A DNA stretch of 64,000 nucleotides, taken from Gimesia chilikensis. Its GTDB lineage: Bacteria; Planctomycetota; Planctomycetia; Planctomycetales; Planctomycetaceae. The stretch covers positions 682,001 to 746,000 of the forward strand of contig NZ_CP036266.1 of NCBI RefSeq assembly GCF_007744075.1. Direction: 5' to 3'. Shown here in pieces: positions 1 to 8,023 of this stretch. Each line of letters opens with the position of its first letter. The first letter of the stretch is position 1. A program made the position numbers and the translations under genes. The notes under the pieces are model-generated. The model was not told the origin of the DNA. It saw nothing but the letters and a program-made list of their open reading frames with translations, and did not search any database.

Positions 1-1352
1 AGCGGTTCCCTGAGGGAGATCCACTGGATTACAAGGAAGGCGACCGGATCGGCAAGATGGGGGTCGAGCGAACCTACGACAGATACCTGCGCGGCCTGCG
101 AGGCTTGAAAAAAGTGGTTCGGAACCGTCAGGGGGAGATTATCCGTACCGAAATTATCCGCGAGCCGAAATCAGGCGATGACGTGGTGCTGACTTTGAAC
201 ACGGGGCTGCAGGACCAGGTGCAGGACTTGCTGGATGAATCACTGCAGGAACTGCGCGAGGGAACCGAGGAACAACCTGCGGAACAGACCGACCCTGCAT
301 CCGGTGGTTGTATTGTCGTACTTGATGTTCGCACCGGGGCGATCGTGGCGACGGCTTCCGCGCCGCGGTACGATTTGAATCTGCTACTGCATCCGACCCC
401 GGAAGAGTGGCAGGCCGTATTGAATGATCCGCGACGACCATTGTTTCCCCGGGCGACACAGATGATGTTGCCCCCCGGTTCGACATTCAAGGCGCTGACT
501 TCGATTGCCCTCATGGAAAGTGGTAAGGTAGACCCCGATGAACCTTTTATCTGTCGCGGGTATCTGGATCGTCCCGATCGGCACCGTGACTATATCTACC
601 GACATTATGGCGTGGGTCATAATGAACTGACTTTGACGCGGGCGTTGCGGGAATCGTGTAACGTCTATTTCTTCCAGGCGGCCCGGACGATGGGACCGGA
701 GACGATTCATCATTGGGCCGATCAACTCGGATTCGGTAAGCCGACGGGGATCGATATCCCGGGAGAGCGGGGCGGTCATCTGCCTGATCCCTCACCGCCT
801 AAGTCTGAGAAGAAATCGCCCTGGTATCCCGGAGATACGCTGGGCATGGCCATCGGTCAGTCGCGGCTGACGGTGACGCCCCTGCAGATTGCGCGGCTGA
901 TGGCGGTGGTGGCCAATGACGGGGAAATGGTCGTGCCTCATTTAGCACATAGCGTGGTGCCTTCCGCGGAATCATCCACGACAACGCGACAGATGATTTC
1001 GTATCCGCGACGTTACGTGAGTGGTATTCATCCCGGCACGCTGGAACGGGTGCGGGAAGGTCTGATTGAGGTGGTCGCGCATCCACGGGGGACCGGTTAT
1101 AAAACGGTGCGTCTCAAGGAAGTTACGATTGCTGGTAAAACGGGGACCGCGGAAAACGGAGGCGGCAAAAACGACCATGCGTGGTTTGCGGGGTTTGTAC
1201 CCGCACAGCGACCGAAGTACGCATTTGCCGTGGTGATCGAGCATGGCGGTTCGGGGAGTCGTGTGGCGGGGCCGGTGGCGCAGAAGCTGGTGCGAGCGAT
1301 GCTCGATACCAGCGTGCTGCAGCCAACACAACCGAAGTTGCAGGCGAACTGA
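1..1352 (+). CDS. mrdA: penicillin-binding protein 2 (peptidoglycan D,D-transpeptidase), 5' end missing
   Basis: This is the C-terminal part of a class B penicillin-binding protein, which cross-links peptidoglycan in the periplasm during cell elongation. The reading frame is open from base 3, and the residues ahead of the first ATG at 57 (a GDRIGKMGVERTYDRYLRG-type stretch) are normal PBP2 sequence, so the gene begins outside the window. All three penicilloyl-serine motifs are present: SxxK in PGSTFK (about base 480), SxN as SCN (about 654) and KTG in GKTGTAE (about 1135). There is no PASTA domain, and the dimerisation-loop sequence resembles MrdA more than FtsI. About 449 residues are visible. 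The gene converges on the phosphatase downstream with a 12-base gap. Planctomycetes were long thought to lack peptidoglycan, so intact motifs are notable. Confidence 0.9.
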   Translation, partial: RFPEGDPLDYKEGDRIGKMGVERTYDRYLRGLRGLKKVVRNRQGEIIRTEIIREPKSGDDVVLTLNTGLQDQVQDLLDESLQELREGTEEQPAEQTDPASGGCIVVLDVRTGAIVATASAPRYDLNLLLHPTPEEWQAVLNDPRRPLFPRATQMMLPPGSTFKALTSIALMESGKVDPDEPFICRGYLDRPDRHRDYIYRHYGVGHNELTLTRALRESCNVYFFQAARTMGPETIHHWADQLGFGKPTGIDIPGERGGHLPDPSPPKSEKKSPWYPGDTLGMAIGQSRLTVTPLQIARLMAVVANDGEMVVPHLAHSVVPSAESSTTTRQMISYPRRYVSGIHPGTLERVREGLIEVVAHPRGTGYKTVRLKEVTIAGKTGTAENGGGKNDHAWFAGFVPAQRPKYAFAVVIEHGGSGSRVAGPVAQKLVRAMLDTSVLQPTQPKLQAN

Positions 1353-1364
1353 AGCCGGCCTGCG

Positions 1365-3041
1365 TTACTTCTGTTTTTTTTCACTGGGAGGAATCAGGGC
1401 CTCGGGCTGATCGATATGCAGGTAGTGCCCATGATCGGCGGTGAGGATCACGATGGTGTCCTTCCAGTTGCTGTTCTTTTCGACCCAGTCGGTGATGACT
1501 TTGAAGGCGGCTTCCCCGCTTTTGACAGCACCGATGGAGTTGTCGAGATTATTGTCGTGGTTGGCCCAGTCGACATCGCCGGCTTCGACCATCAGCCAGA
1601 ATCCTTTTTTGTTCTGGCTGAGCACATCGAGGGCTGACTCGGTCATATCGGCCAGGGTGGGGTTTTCTTTGATGTCGGCAGCTGAGTATTTTTCGGCGCT
1701 TGTCTTGCCGGGCGCGGGCTGGTAATCGCCATCTGCCGTCTGGAAGGGGAGGTGAGCTGCATGAGCCCCGACGCCGTAAACACCCAGCAGGCGGGTCTTG
1801 TTCTTGATGGCGGACTGAGTCGCTTTCTGGAGACCGGATTTTCCTTCCACGCCATCTGTTCTGAGGGCGACGGTATATTTTCCACCGTTTTTGACATCGG
1901 CCTGTTTGATGGTTTCTTCAGCGATGTACTTCCAGCCGGGAATAAAGTTTTTGCCGTCTGACTTGCTGCCTGAGGGTTTGGCTTTGGTACCATATCCGCC
2001 GCCAAGAACGACATCGAGCCCGGGCAGCGATTCTTCAGGATGTGAGATGGATGTCTGTCCTACGAGGTCGCGGGCCAGGTCCTGGTAATCGTTGCGGCTG
2101 ACGTTGTGTGCGTAGGCGGCAGCGGGAGTGGCGTGCGTAATCGGGACACTGGTGACGACGCCGACGGAATAGCCGTCCAACTGTGCCTGGTGAGCGATGG
2201 TCATCACCGGGGCTCCGGTGGGATCCACGTTGATGGCATTGTTGTAGGACTTGATTCCCGCGGTCATCGAAGTGGCGGTGTTTGCCGAGTCCGGATAGGC
2301 GTGCTCTCCGTAATTGTTGCTGGGACTGCTGATCAGATATTTGATATCGTTGCCAGGAGTCCAGGGGTTAGGGCCTCCCTTTTCGGCATTATAGCCACCT
2401 CGAATTGTACCGCCCGGATTGAGTACGGTCTGCTTATCAACATCCACATTGGTGGCGGCATTATGAGGAGCAGTCACCATGTAGCCGAACTGCGAGGTGC
2501 CTGCAGCAGGGTAGTCCTGGAAGTAAAGACCGGTGCCGCGTCCACTTTTGTATTTATCAGCCTTGGAGTAATACAGGGCAGCGGCCTTGGTGGTCTGCCA
2601 GTCCATGCCGTCAAAGACGAAGAGAATGATGTTCTTTTTACCTGCTTTCAGGGCTGCTTCCTGGATGTTGTAGAGATTGGTCTGGTCCAGGTAGTCTGCC
2701 TTGGGATTTACAGTGTTGGTAGGCGAGTAACCATAAATGGATTCCAGCTTTTTCGAATCGCGATAGGGGCTGTTCACACCGGTGTAAGAATTGAGATCAA
2801 TGCCCTGGCCGGCGTCTTTGGTACCAAAGGTGTAGACGGGAATCAGCCGCAGCGAATGGTTGGACCATTGGATATATTTTTCGGGTTCGATTCCCCAGTG
2901 TGCGACGGGGCTTTTCTTGTTACGAATGGCTTCGGTCTGGAGCTTGCGTATATGATCTGCCTCCGGTTTTTTGGCGGAGACGGGTAAGCAGATTGCAAGT
3001 AAAGTCAGCGCGAACAGGCTGGATACAGCAGCGCGTTTCAT
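1365..3041 (-). CDS. secreted alkaline phosphatase
   Basis: Predicted periplasmic phosphomonoesterase of the PhoA-like alkaline phosphatase family, about 558 residues. The chosen ATG at 3041 follows a GAGGAAACT ribosome site and begins a clear signal peptide (MKRAAVSSLFALTLLAICLPVSA). An upstream in-frame start would add 21 residues ahead of that signal. Catalytic features are visible: an early metal-site DGMDW near residue 144, the nucleophile serine near residue 252 in PDSANTATSMTAGIKSYN (compare PhoA DSAASAT), a DVDWANHDNN metal-site segment and a C-terminal TADHGH. It would release phosphate from organic esters. No Pho box was sought beyond inspection. Substrate range cannot be told from sequence. 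Confidence 0.9.
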   Translation of the reverse strand: MKRAAVSSLFALTLLAICLPVSAKKPEADHIRKLQTEAIRNKKSPVAHWGIEPEKYIQWSNHSLRLIPVYTFGTKDAGQGIDLNSYTGVNSPYRDSKKLESIYGYSPTNTVNPKADYLDQTNLYNIQEAALKAGKKNIILFVFDGMDWQTTKAAALYYSKADKYKSGRGTGLYFQDYPAAGTSQFGYMVTAPHNAATNVDVDKQTVLNPGGTIRGGYNAEKGGPNPWTPGNDIKYLISSPSNNYGEHAYPDSANTATSMTAGIKSYNNAINVDPTGAPVMTIAHQAQLDGYSVGVVTSVPITHATPAAAYAHNVSRNDYQDLARDLVGQTSISHPEESLPGLDVVLGGGYGTKAKPSGSKSDGKNFIPGWKYIAEETIKQADVKNGGKYTVALRTDGVEGKSGLQKATQSAIKNKTRLLGVYGVGAHAAHLPFQTADGDYQPAPGKTSAEKYSAADIKENPTLADMTESALDVLSQNKKGFWLMVEAGDVDWANHDNNLDNSIGAVKSGEAAFKVITDWVEKNSNWKDTIVILTADHGHYLHIDQPEALIPPSEKKQK

Positions 3042-3221
3042 AGTTTCCTCAAGTCGTGTTGTAGCGGTTGAAATCGGACTAAGAAGTATGGGCGGGTAGT
3101 ACAATATTATAGGGGCAGGCGGTCCGGGTTTGTAAAGCGTGGGACTGTGAAGCGTGTGTGAAGTTTTTAAGATTCACGGCGTCCTGTGCTTTGTTTAACG
3201 ACTTACGCACTGCACGGAAAG

Positions 3222-4097
3222 TTATTTTGCCGGACGCAGCTCAAATTCCGCGGGGATGCGTTCCAGAACACCGCTCCCAAAGACCGGGTAAAGTTGCAGT
3301 TCGTCCATGTGTACATAGCCGATGTGACAGCCACAGGTCTGGTTTGAACAGGGGCGATCAACGAGTGTGTCTGCAAAGCCGGGTTCATAAATGTTTCCCA
3401 GTGGCTGTTTGATGAAGTGGCAGCGATAGATGTCGCCGGCCCCGTCGACCGAAATCACACTGGAGCCGCATCGGCAGCTGCGTCCGAGGCTCGCATGATA
3501 TTGGGTGTTGAGCTGAAACAGCGGGTCGATGGCCGTGAAGCGGTCCAGTAGCTCGCCGCAATAATCCACGCCGGAACTTTTGGCAGCGTTGACCCAGAGA
3601 TAGATATTGTCGGGAAGTTCTGCTCGTAGCCGTTCGATCTCGGGCAGATCATCGGGGAGCCCGACTGCACCGACGCTGTGTGCGACACCGAGCTCGGTCA
3701 GTCTGCGTGACTGTGAGAGAAAGCGGGACCGCGTTGTCTGCGAGGGGTGAAAGGTACACCAGAGTGCGAGCCGTGAGACGTTGGCATTTTCAATCCATTG
3801 TAGATCGTATGAGAGATTGGTCTGGGCGGCGACTTTCTCAATCTGGGGGAGGTGGGTCAGTTCACAGATGGCTGATTGATACCAGCGACGGGTGAGCGCT
3901 TCTCCCCAGGGGGTGAAGAACAGGGAGAGCGAATCTTCGTGGCGGCCTTTGACCCAGTCCACCAGGCGTTCGAGGGCGAGTCGGTCGGTTTTCAGTTCCG
4001 CGGCGGTTTCGTGGCGCTTGGCGAAAGGGCAGTAATGACAGTCATAGTTACAACTGGAGAGAGGGCCGCGATAGAGGATGCTGAGTTTCAGTGACAT
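3222..4097 (-). CDS. STM4011-family radical SAM protein
   Basis: Radical SAM enzyme of about 291 residues. The 4Fe-4S motif CxxxCxxC lies at residues 16-23 (C16, C20, C23 in SSCNYDCHYCPF). The C-terminal half has further cysteines (CRCGSS, YRCHF, CSNQTCGC) that look like a SPASM-type auxiliary cluster. The ATG at 4097 is chosen because the family sequence MSLKLSILYRG starts there; the open frame upstream is a shadow of the next gene. The start overlaps the 3' end of the STM4012-like gene by 10 bases, so translation is probably coupled. I recognise the protein as the STM4011-like member of the STM4011-4015 cluster. Its reaction is not known to me; peptide or small-molecule modification is the generic expectation for SPASM-like enzymes. 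Confidence 0.8.
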   Translation of the reverse strand: MSLKLSILYRGPLSSCNYDCHYCPFAKRHETAAELKTDRLALERLVDWVKGRHEDSLSLFFTPWGEALTRRWYQSAICELTHLPQIEKVAAQTNLSYDLQWIENANVSRLALWCTFHPSQTTRSRFLSQSRRLTELGVAHSVGAVGLPDDLPEIERLRAELPDNIYLWVNAAKSSGVDYCGELLDRFTAIDPLFQLNTQYHASLGRSCRCGSSVISVDGAGDIYRCHFIKQPLGNIYEPGFADTLVDRPCSNQTCGCHIGYVHMDELQLYPVFGSGVLERIPAEFELRPAK

Positions 4098-5407
4098 TGA
4101 AACGTCTCCATACGCTGCAGGACCTGTTCCGAGTAGAGCCAGGGGCCGATGGTGTCTGATCGTTCGAGACCGGCGGGGGTGAGAATGATCGTATCCGCGG
4201 TGATTCGTGCGAGCCCATATTCTTCCAGTTCCCGCAGATCGGGGAAATGGTTGAGGACATCTCCGCCGAAGGTCCGGGAGTAGAAGTCGCGGGAGAGGCC
4301 AGTCGTCTGCAGAAGCGACATGATCAGAAACCGGCGCTGCTGTTCCTCCCGATCCAGTTCCACTCCATAGTGGGCCGAGGCGAAGGACTCCGGTTCCTGT
4401 TCGAGATAATGTGCGATGATGGCCGCCACACCACTGCGGCCGACCGCGTATTCGCTGGAGTAGTGAATGCGGCTGGTATAGGAGCGGGCGCCGCAGCCCA
4501 GGCCGATCATGCCATCGGTCTGACAGCAGTACTGCGTGTCGTGAGGCTGGATCGCGTCTGTCCGACGGAACATGCGGAGAGAGTGTTGCGTGTAGCCCCG
4601 TTCGAACAGGAAGTCCCGACCGGCGCGATAGAGTGTCAGGCGATGGTCGTCCCACTGTTGTGGTTTGCGTCCCAGGCCGGTGAGCGGGCGGACATACAGG
4701 GGATAGAGATAGAGTTCTTCCGGCTGGAAGGCGAGTGCCTGCTGAAGCGAGTCTCGAAAACTGTCGACCGTCTGTCCGTCGGCACCGTAGATCAGGTCGA
4801 GGTTCAGTGTGGGAATGCCGACATTGCGAACCAGTTCCAGCGCCTCAACAATTTCACGTCGTTTCTGCGGACGACCGATGCTGAGGGCCTCCTGTTCGTC
4901 AAACGACTGGATGCCGAGAGAGAGGCGGTCGATTCCCTGATCGTGGATCAATGCTACTTTCTCTGCTGTTAATGTCGCGGGGGAAGCTTCGAGGCTGCAG
5001 GGGAACTGTGCCGGGCTGGTATTCAGTTCTCTCTGGAGAATGTCAAACAGCTGTGCGAGTTCATCTGGTTCAAGGTAAGTGGGAGTGCCGCCCCCGATCG
5101 CGAGCTGAGAAAAATGGAAGTCGGGCAGTTGATCGCGAACCTGCCGGGCCTCGATGCGGAGTTGCTGCAGATATTGAGCTGCGAGATCGTCCTCGGGATT
5201 CGAGAGGGTAAACAGGTTGCAGAAACCGCAGCGGTATTCGCAGAAAGGAAGATGTAGATACAGTGATAAATCTGTGCGGTCTTCCGGTTCCCAGATCTGC
5301 CGGAGGGGCAGCGGTCGCGCGAACGGGCGATAAGCGGACTTGTGCGGATAGGCGTAGCTGTAGGCGAGGTAGGGCGTTTCCGCGAGCAGTGTTTGCAGAT
5401 GGCTCAT
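4088..5407 (-). CDS. STM4012-family radical SAM protein (HemN-like)
   Basis: Radical SAM protein of about 439 residues resembling oxygen-independent coproporphyrinogen III oxidase. The motif CEYRCGFC has C56, C60 and C63 in HLPFCEYRCGFCNLF, followed by the HemN-like IGGGTPTYLEP. The start is the ATG at 5407, with a GGAGGT ribosome site just upstream. It overlaps the stop of the sulfatase-like gene as ATGA; an in-frame start ten codons earlier has no such support. HemN look-alikes usually do not make haem but act on other substrates. The neighbours are the other STM4011-4015 members rather than haem genes, so a cluster-specific reaction is more likely than porphyrin synthesis. Confidence 0.8.
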   Translation of the reverse strand: MSHLQTLLAETPYLAYSYAYPHKSAYRPFARPLPLRQIWEPEDRTDLSLYLHLPFCEYRCGFCNLFTLSNPEDDLAAQYLQQLRIEARQVRDQLPDFHFSQLAIGGGTPTYLEPDELAQLFDILQRELNTSPAQFPCSLEASPATLTAEKVALIHDQGIDRLSLGIQSFDEQEALSIGRPQKRREIVEALELVRNVGIPTLNLDLIYGADGQTVDSFRDSLQQALAFQPEELYLYPLYVRPLTGLGRKPQQWDDHRLTLYRAGRDFLFERGYTQHSLRMFRRTDAIQPHDTQYCCQTDGMIGLGCGARSYTSRIHYSSEYAVGRSGVAAIIAHYLEQEPESFASAHYGVELDREEQQRRFLIMSLLQTTGLSRDFYSRTFGGDVLNHFPDLRELEEYGLARITADTIILTPAGLERSDTIGPWLYSEQVLQRMETFQCH

Positions 5408-6219
5408 GCCGGACCTCCGGTCTGGGTGAGCAGGCATTCGAGATAGGGGACATCCCAGACCAGTGGATGTGCGAGTCGGTGTCCCTGGTAGCCGTCTTCG
5501 CCGAAGGTGGTGCCATGGTCGGAACAGATGATACAGAGTAGTGGGGCCCGCTGTTGCAGGGCTGTGATCAGGGGGCTGAGTTGAGCGTCGGCATAGGCGA
5601 GGGCTGCGATCTGGGTGTCAACGGAATCCGCAAGTGCACCTTCTTTAAAAATACAACTGGGCTGATGCGTGGCTGAAACGTTGAGAAACAGAAAGAGACG
5701 TTGTTCAGCCGGAAGCTGCTGGAGTCGTTCGAGAGTGAAATCGACCTGGTGCCGGGTGGAGTGCCGGTCGGTCACCCCGAAGGACGGATACCAGTGGCTT
5801 TCCTGGAACAGTCCGGGCAGGGCATTGCCCAGCGGACTCTGTTTATTGAAGAAGCCGACGCCGCCGATACAGAGCGTGTGGTAACCCTGTGCTGCGAGTC
5901 CGGTAACGATGTTGTCTGAAGAAAAGACACAGGTCTCTGGGGCGATGGTTTCACTGCCGGGAAATTCGAGGGCGAACAGTCGTGGATGTTTGCCCGGTGT
6001 CACGGGATTCGGGAGGAACCCGGCGAAAAAGGCCTGGTGAGCGGCATAGGTGAAGTTACCAGGTGAATGTCTGCGTTCCCAGCCGGTCTCGGGGAGCAGA
6101 CGGGCCAGGTTGGGGGTCAGTCCCTGCTGCAGCGCACGGGTTGCGACATCGAAGCGGAGCGAATCGAGGGTCAGCAACAGGATGTCGTGTGTGCCCAGGC
6201 AGGCGCGTGCATCAATCAT
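5404..6219 (-). CDS. STM4013-family sulfatase-like hydrolase
   Basis: Protein of about 271 residues in the alkaline phosphatase / sulfatase superfamily. An N-terminal metal-binding strand, LLLTLDSLRFD (D19), and a C-terminal SDHGTTFGEDGYQGHR supply the expected Asp/His metal ligands. It has no signal peptide, so it should act in the cytoplasm, unlike most planctomycete sulfatases. No CxPxR formylglycine motif is seen, so it is not an ordinary sulfatase; phosphoryl transfer or hydrolysis is possible. The start at 6219 overlaps the upstream HAD stop as ATGA; an ATG four codons earlier (6231) is the alternative. Its own stop overlaps the next start as ATGA. The tight coupling implies one multi-step pathway. 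Confidence 0.75.
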   Translation of the reverse strand: MIDARACLGTHDILLLTLDSLRFDVATRALQQGLTPNLARLLPETGWERRHSPGNFTYAAHQAFFAGFLPNPVTPGKHPRLFALEFPGSETIAPETCVFSSDNIVTGLAAQGYHTLCIGGVGFFNKQSPLGNALPGLFQESHWYPSFGVTDRHSTRHQVDFTLERLQQLPAEQRLFLFLNVSATHQPSCIFKEGALADSVDTQIAALAYADAQLSPLITALQQRAPLLCIICSDHGTTFGEDGYQGHRLAHPLVWDVPYLECLLTQTGGPA

Positions 6220-6887
6220 GGTACCAGGCATTGTAGCGAATCGAGTGAAGAAATCTGGCAGTGCGGCTCGGGGAATTCCCCGGGGAATGTGCGGTCCAGT
6301 TGTATCCAGCAGGTGTGCATACCGATCTGCCGGGCGCCGTAGATGTCCTGATGTGGATGATCGCCGACGAACAGGGCCTGCTGGGGAGTGACTCCCAGTG
6401 TCGACAACGCCTGTGCAAAGATGGCTCGATCCGGTTTGGCTGCGCCCGTTTCTTCAGAGATCCAGATGTGATCAATCAGTTGATCGATGCCGGCGGCTTC
6501 GATTTTCGCGCGCTGGAGTTCTGCGGAACCGTTGGTGATGACGGCCAGCGCGTAGTGCGGTTGCAGTCGTTGCAGGAGTTCCAGGCAGAGCGGATCGGGT
6601 TCGATCATCCGGGGCAGTTTCTCCCGGAAATCTGACCAGAGTTCAGCTGGAGTCCAGTCAGGAAAACAGGTCGTGGCGGCCCAGTCAAAGAATGCGGCGC
6701 GGTCTTCATAGCCCAGTCGGTCGCGGGCCAGGATGGTTAACAGCGTGAGTTCGAATTCATCTTCGGGCAGGGGCGGGGACGCATCCTGCAGGAGCTGTGT
6801 GAAATAGCGACGCACCGCTGTACTGCGATCGAGGAGCGTATTATCGAGGTCAAACAGGATGGCTTTGATATCTGCATTGGGGAGCAT
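6216..6887 (-). CDS. HAD-family hydrolase
   Basis: Cytoplasmic HAD-superfamily phosphatase of about 223 residues. All four motifs are visible: DLDNT (motif I, nucleophile Asp), ITNGS (motif II), AKPD (motif III Lys) and GDHPHQDI (motif IV acidic pair). The helical cap after motif I resembles YjjG/PynA-like nucleotidases. It is the first gene of the minus-strand arm and its stop overlaps the start of the sulfatase-like gene as ATGA. It is therefore probably a working part of the STM4011-4015 cluster, although I do not recall it as one of the named members. The substrate is unknown. Confidence 0.8.
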   Translation of the reverse strand: MLPNADIKAILFDLDNTLLDRSTAVRRYFTQLLQDASPPLPEDEFELTLLTILARDRLGYEDRAAFFDWAATTCFPDWTPAELWSDFREKLPRMIEPDPLCLELLQRLQPHYALAVITNGSAELQRAKIEAAGIDQLIDHIWISEETGAAKPDRAIFAQALSTLGVTPQQALFVGDHPHQDIYGARQIGMHTCWIQLDRTFPGEFPEPHCQISSLDSLQCLVP

Positions 6888-7065
6888 GGGATTCCGCGAA
6901 GGCCGCCTTTGTGTGATTGAGAATGATGATCCCTGGGCCCCGTCATGCCGAGGTGAAGACCCTGTGAATTTCCAGTTGCAGAGGATTGCATTATTGAACT
7001 GTTCTATTGTATAAGTGTTTGAGAAGATGTCAATTCGTCACCAGCCGTACTATGAGGAGCTTTCA
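6888..7065. promoter_or_regulatory. divergent promoter region of the STM4011-4015-like cluster
   Basis: These 178 bases separate the HAD-led minus-strand arm from the plus-strand arm. On the plus strand TTGCAT (6986-6991) and TATAAG (7010-7015) are 18 bases apart, an acceptable housekeeping promoter giving a leader of about 44 bases before the ATG at 7066. No convincing pair was picked out for the minus strand. No operator palindrome and no short precursor-like reading frame with a ribosome site were evident. Confidence 0.45.
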
Positions 7066-8004
7066 ATGACCATCGATTCTCATGTGGATGAATTCGGGGG
7101 CTTGCCTGTCAGGGAATTCGATCCGGAAACGGGTATTCAGGATGCATCGGGCGTGGCCTATCGACTCACGCTGGGATACGAGCGGGAACAGCAGGGGATG
7201 AAATTTTCCGATCTGCTGGAGAAGTATCTGAGTCATCCTCAGATCGGCAATGTCACTGCACTGGTGATCGGCTGCTGGGATGGTGCCTACGAAGGATCCG
7301 GGGCAGAGACCGTCGTCGATCAGCTGCTGGATTCCAGTGATCTGCTGACCGGATTGCGGCATCTGTTTTTTGGTGACATCACATTTGAAGAAAGCGAAAT
7401 CTCCTGGATCGGCCAGGCCGATCTGTCACCGCTGCTCAGATCGTTTCCCCAGCTGGAGGAGTTACGCATTCGGGGAGCGAACGACCTCAGCCTGGGCCGG
7501 GTGAATCACGAGCATTTGAAAACACTGATTATCGAAGCGGGGGGACTGGGAGCGGATGTCGTTCAGGAAGTGACTGCAGCCGTTCTCCCGGAACTGGAAC
7601 ATCTGGAGCTGTGGCTGGGGACGGACGAGTATGGTGGAGATGCCAGCATTGCCGACGTGGAGCCGTTGTTGACCGGCGCCCTGTTTCCCAAATTGAAGTA
7701 TCTGGGACTGCGGAACAGCATTTTCTCGGATGAGATTGCCAAGGCGATCGCAGCGGCACCGATTCTAAACCAGGTGGAGGTGGTCGATCTGTCACTGGGG
7801 ACCCTGAGCGATGAGGGAGCCCAGGCCCTGCTGGACTGCAATCGGTTGAATCAGTTGAAAAAGCTGGATCTGCATTTTCATTATCTGAGCGATGAGATGT
7901 GCAAAAAGCTGAGTGAGTTGGAGATTGAAGTCGATGTTGACGATCAGCAGGAGCCGGATGAGTACGATGGCGAAATGGAACGTTACTGTGCGGTCTCTGA
8001 ATAA
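7066..8004 (+). CDS. STM4015-family leucine-rich-repeat protein
   Basis: Cytoplasmic protein of about 312 residues with leucine-rich-repeat-like units from about residue 85 to 285 (for example LEELRIRGANDLSL, LEHLELWLG, LKYLGLRNS, LKKLDLHFHYLS). The ATG at 7066 is preferred over one at 7015 because a GAGGAGC ribosome site precedes it. The protein ends in a very acidic, probably flexible tail (DVDDQQEPDEYDGEMERY followed by CAVSE) that does not fit the repeat pattern. It lies 19 bases before the STM4014-like gene, so the two are probably cotranscribed. LRR proteins usually bind protein partners. It could be a scaffold or the substrate of the cluster's enzymes; this is inference. Confidence 0.75.
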   Translation: MTIDSHVDEFGGLPVREFDPETGIQDASGVAYRLTLGYEREQQGMKFSDLLEKYLSHPQIGNVTALVIGCWDGAYEGSGAETVVDQLLDSSDLLTGLRHLFFGDITFEESEISWIGQADLSPLLRSFPQLEELRIRGANDLSLGRVNHEHLKTLIIEAGGLGADVVQEVTAAVLPELEHLELWLGTDEYGGDASIADVEPLLTGALFPKLKYLGLRNSIFSDEIAKAIAAAPILNQVEVVDLSLGTLSDEGAQALLDCNRLNQLKKLDLHFHYLSDEMCKKLSELEIEVDVDDQQEPDEYDGEMERYCAVSE

Positions 8005-8023
8005 GGGATTGTGAACCAGTTCG

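Noticed and set aside
2106-2987. 293-codon plus-strand open frame opposite the alkaline phosphatase gene
   Set aside because: The phosphatase frame has a signal peptide and catalytic motifs; the opposite frame is Gly/Val-rich with no recognisable domain.
4098-4655. N-terminal extension of the STM4011-like gene
   Set aside because: It overlaps the STM4012-like gene in another frame, is Arg/Pro-rich and has no family similarity; the ATG at 4097 fits the family start.
5404-6219. Reading the STM4013-like protein as a classical sulfatase
   Set aside because: No CxPxR or SxPxR maturation motif and no signal peptide; only the metal-site ends of the superfamily are present.
6888-7065. Search for a RiPP precursor peptide between the divergent arms
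   Set aside because: No short frame with a ribosome site and a plausible core was seen, so none is annotated.
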